Assembly (NCBI GenBank): GCA_027575805.1
Contig: JANBPU010000011.1
Span: 140,435 to 204,434, forward strand
Origin: Mycoemilia scoparia
Taxonomy: Eukaryota > Kickxellomycota > Kickxellomycetes > Kickxellales > Kickxellaceae
Direction: 5' to 3'
Length of the DNA stretch: 64,000 nucleotides
The position numbers were made by a program, and so were the translations under genes. Position 1 is the first letter of the stretch, and each line of letters opens with the position of its first letter. Under the pieces are notes generated by a model. It had not been told where the DNA came from, searched no databases, and was given only the letters and a program-made list of their open reading frames with translations. This document shows positions 63,911-64,000 of the stretch, piece by piece.

Positions 63911-64000
63911 TATATGGGCAATGATTTTTGAAGGGTACCTTTTTGAGGCCAGTGATTATAGGCGCAGCCGCAGGCAAATGGGTGTACAATTTTAGTAGTA
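63911..64000 (+). mobile_element. Foldback element, subfamily 1, copy 9 (cut by window edge)
   Basis: Left arm TATATGGGCAATGATTTTTGAAGGGTACC, interior TTTTTGAGGCCAGTGATTATAGG and GCAAATGGGTG; the right arm lies beyond the window. Confidence 0.7.

Noticed and set aside
1..64000. CRISPR array, rRNA, integrated virus or transposase gene
   Set aside because: None seen: no regularly spaced repeats, no rRNA-like stretch, and no polymerase, integrase or transposase motifs in any frame.

Overview
This is nuclear DNA of a fungus. The window carries a family-2 chitin synthase, a Bem1-type polarity scaffold, a Gcn4-type bZIP factor, a Zap1-like zinc-finger factor, Set3-complex Snt1, spliceosomal Cwc22, the autophagy E2 Atg3, zuotin, CCT2, an electron-transfer flavoprotein subunit and a mitochondrial uS4. 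Many genes are uninterrupted, spacers are long and AT-rich, and one tRNA dihydrouridine synthase looks DusA-type. I take this as an early-diverging (zygomycete-grade) fungus, perhaps Zoopagomycota or Mucoromycota; that placement is inference.

Layout, left to right. 0-2.4 kb: 5' part of a CHORD protein (minus), tRNA-Glu(CTC), ETF beta (two exons). 2.8-6.9 kb: Zap1-like factor and Gcn4-like bZIP, both minus; the bZIP has short upstream ORFs. 7-11 kb: long spacer with two miniature inverted-repeat elements and a GC-richer block with no recognisable gene. 11-25 kb: BEM1-like scaffold, CCT2 (three exons), ZUO1 (13 exons, minus, one GC-AG intron), compact uS4m (two exons), chitin synthase. 28-46 kb: orphan 787-residue protein, RGS-domain protein with six spaced short repeats, DusA-like synthase (three exons, minus), 2,537-residue SNT1/NCoR-like corepressor. 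46-53.5 kb: gene-poor, microsatellite-rich stretch with a 42-codon zinc-finger-like ORF. 53.5-64 kb: aldo-keto reductase (four exons), orphan 496-residue protein, 114-residue membrane protein (two exons), CWC22, ATG3 (five exons).

Most genes are housekeeping functions without operon-like logic. Loose themes are protein folding and ribosome-linked quality control (CCT2, ZUO1, CHORD, uS4m), cell polarity and wall growth (BEM1-like, chitin synthase, RGS protein), and transcription or chromatin (Zap1-like, Gcn4-like, SNT1). ZUO1 and uS4m are divergent and share a short promoter interval.

The most striking unexplained feature is a dispersed family of about 105-170 bp non-coding foldback elements ending in CATATG-like palindromes, with at least 13 copies in two subfamilies. 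Two pairs abut through a shared CATATG, and one copy sits inside an aldo-keto reductase intron. Exon structures were worked out by eye from splice signals, reading-frame continuity and family similarity; no alignment or search was run.
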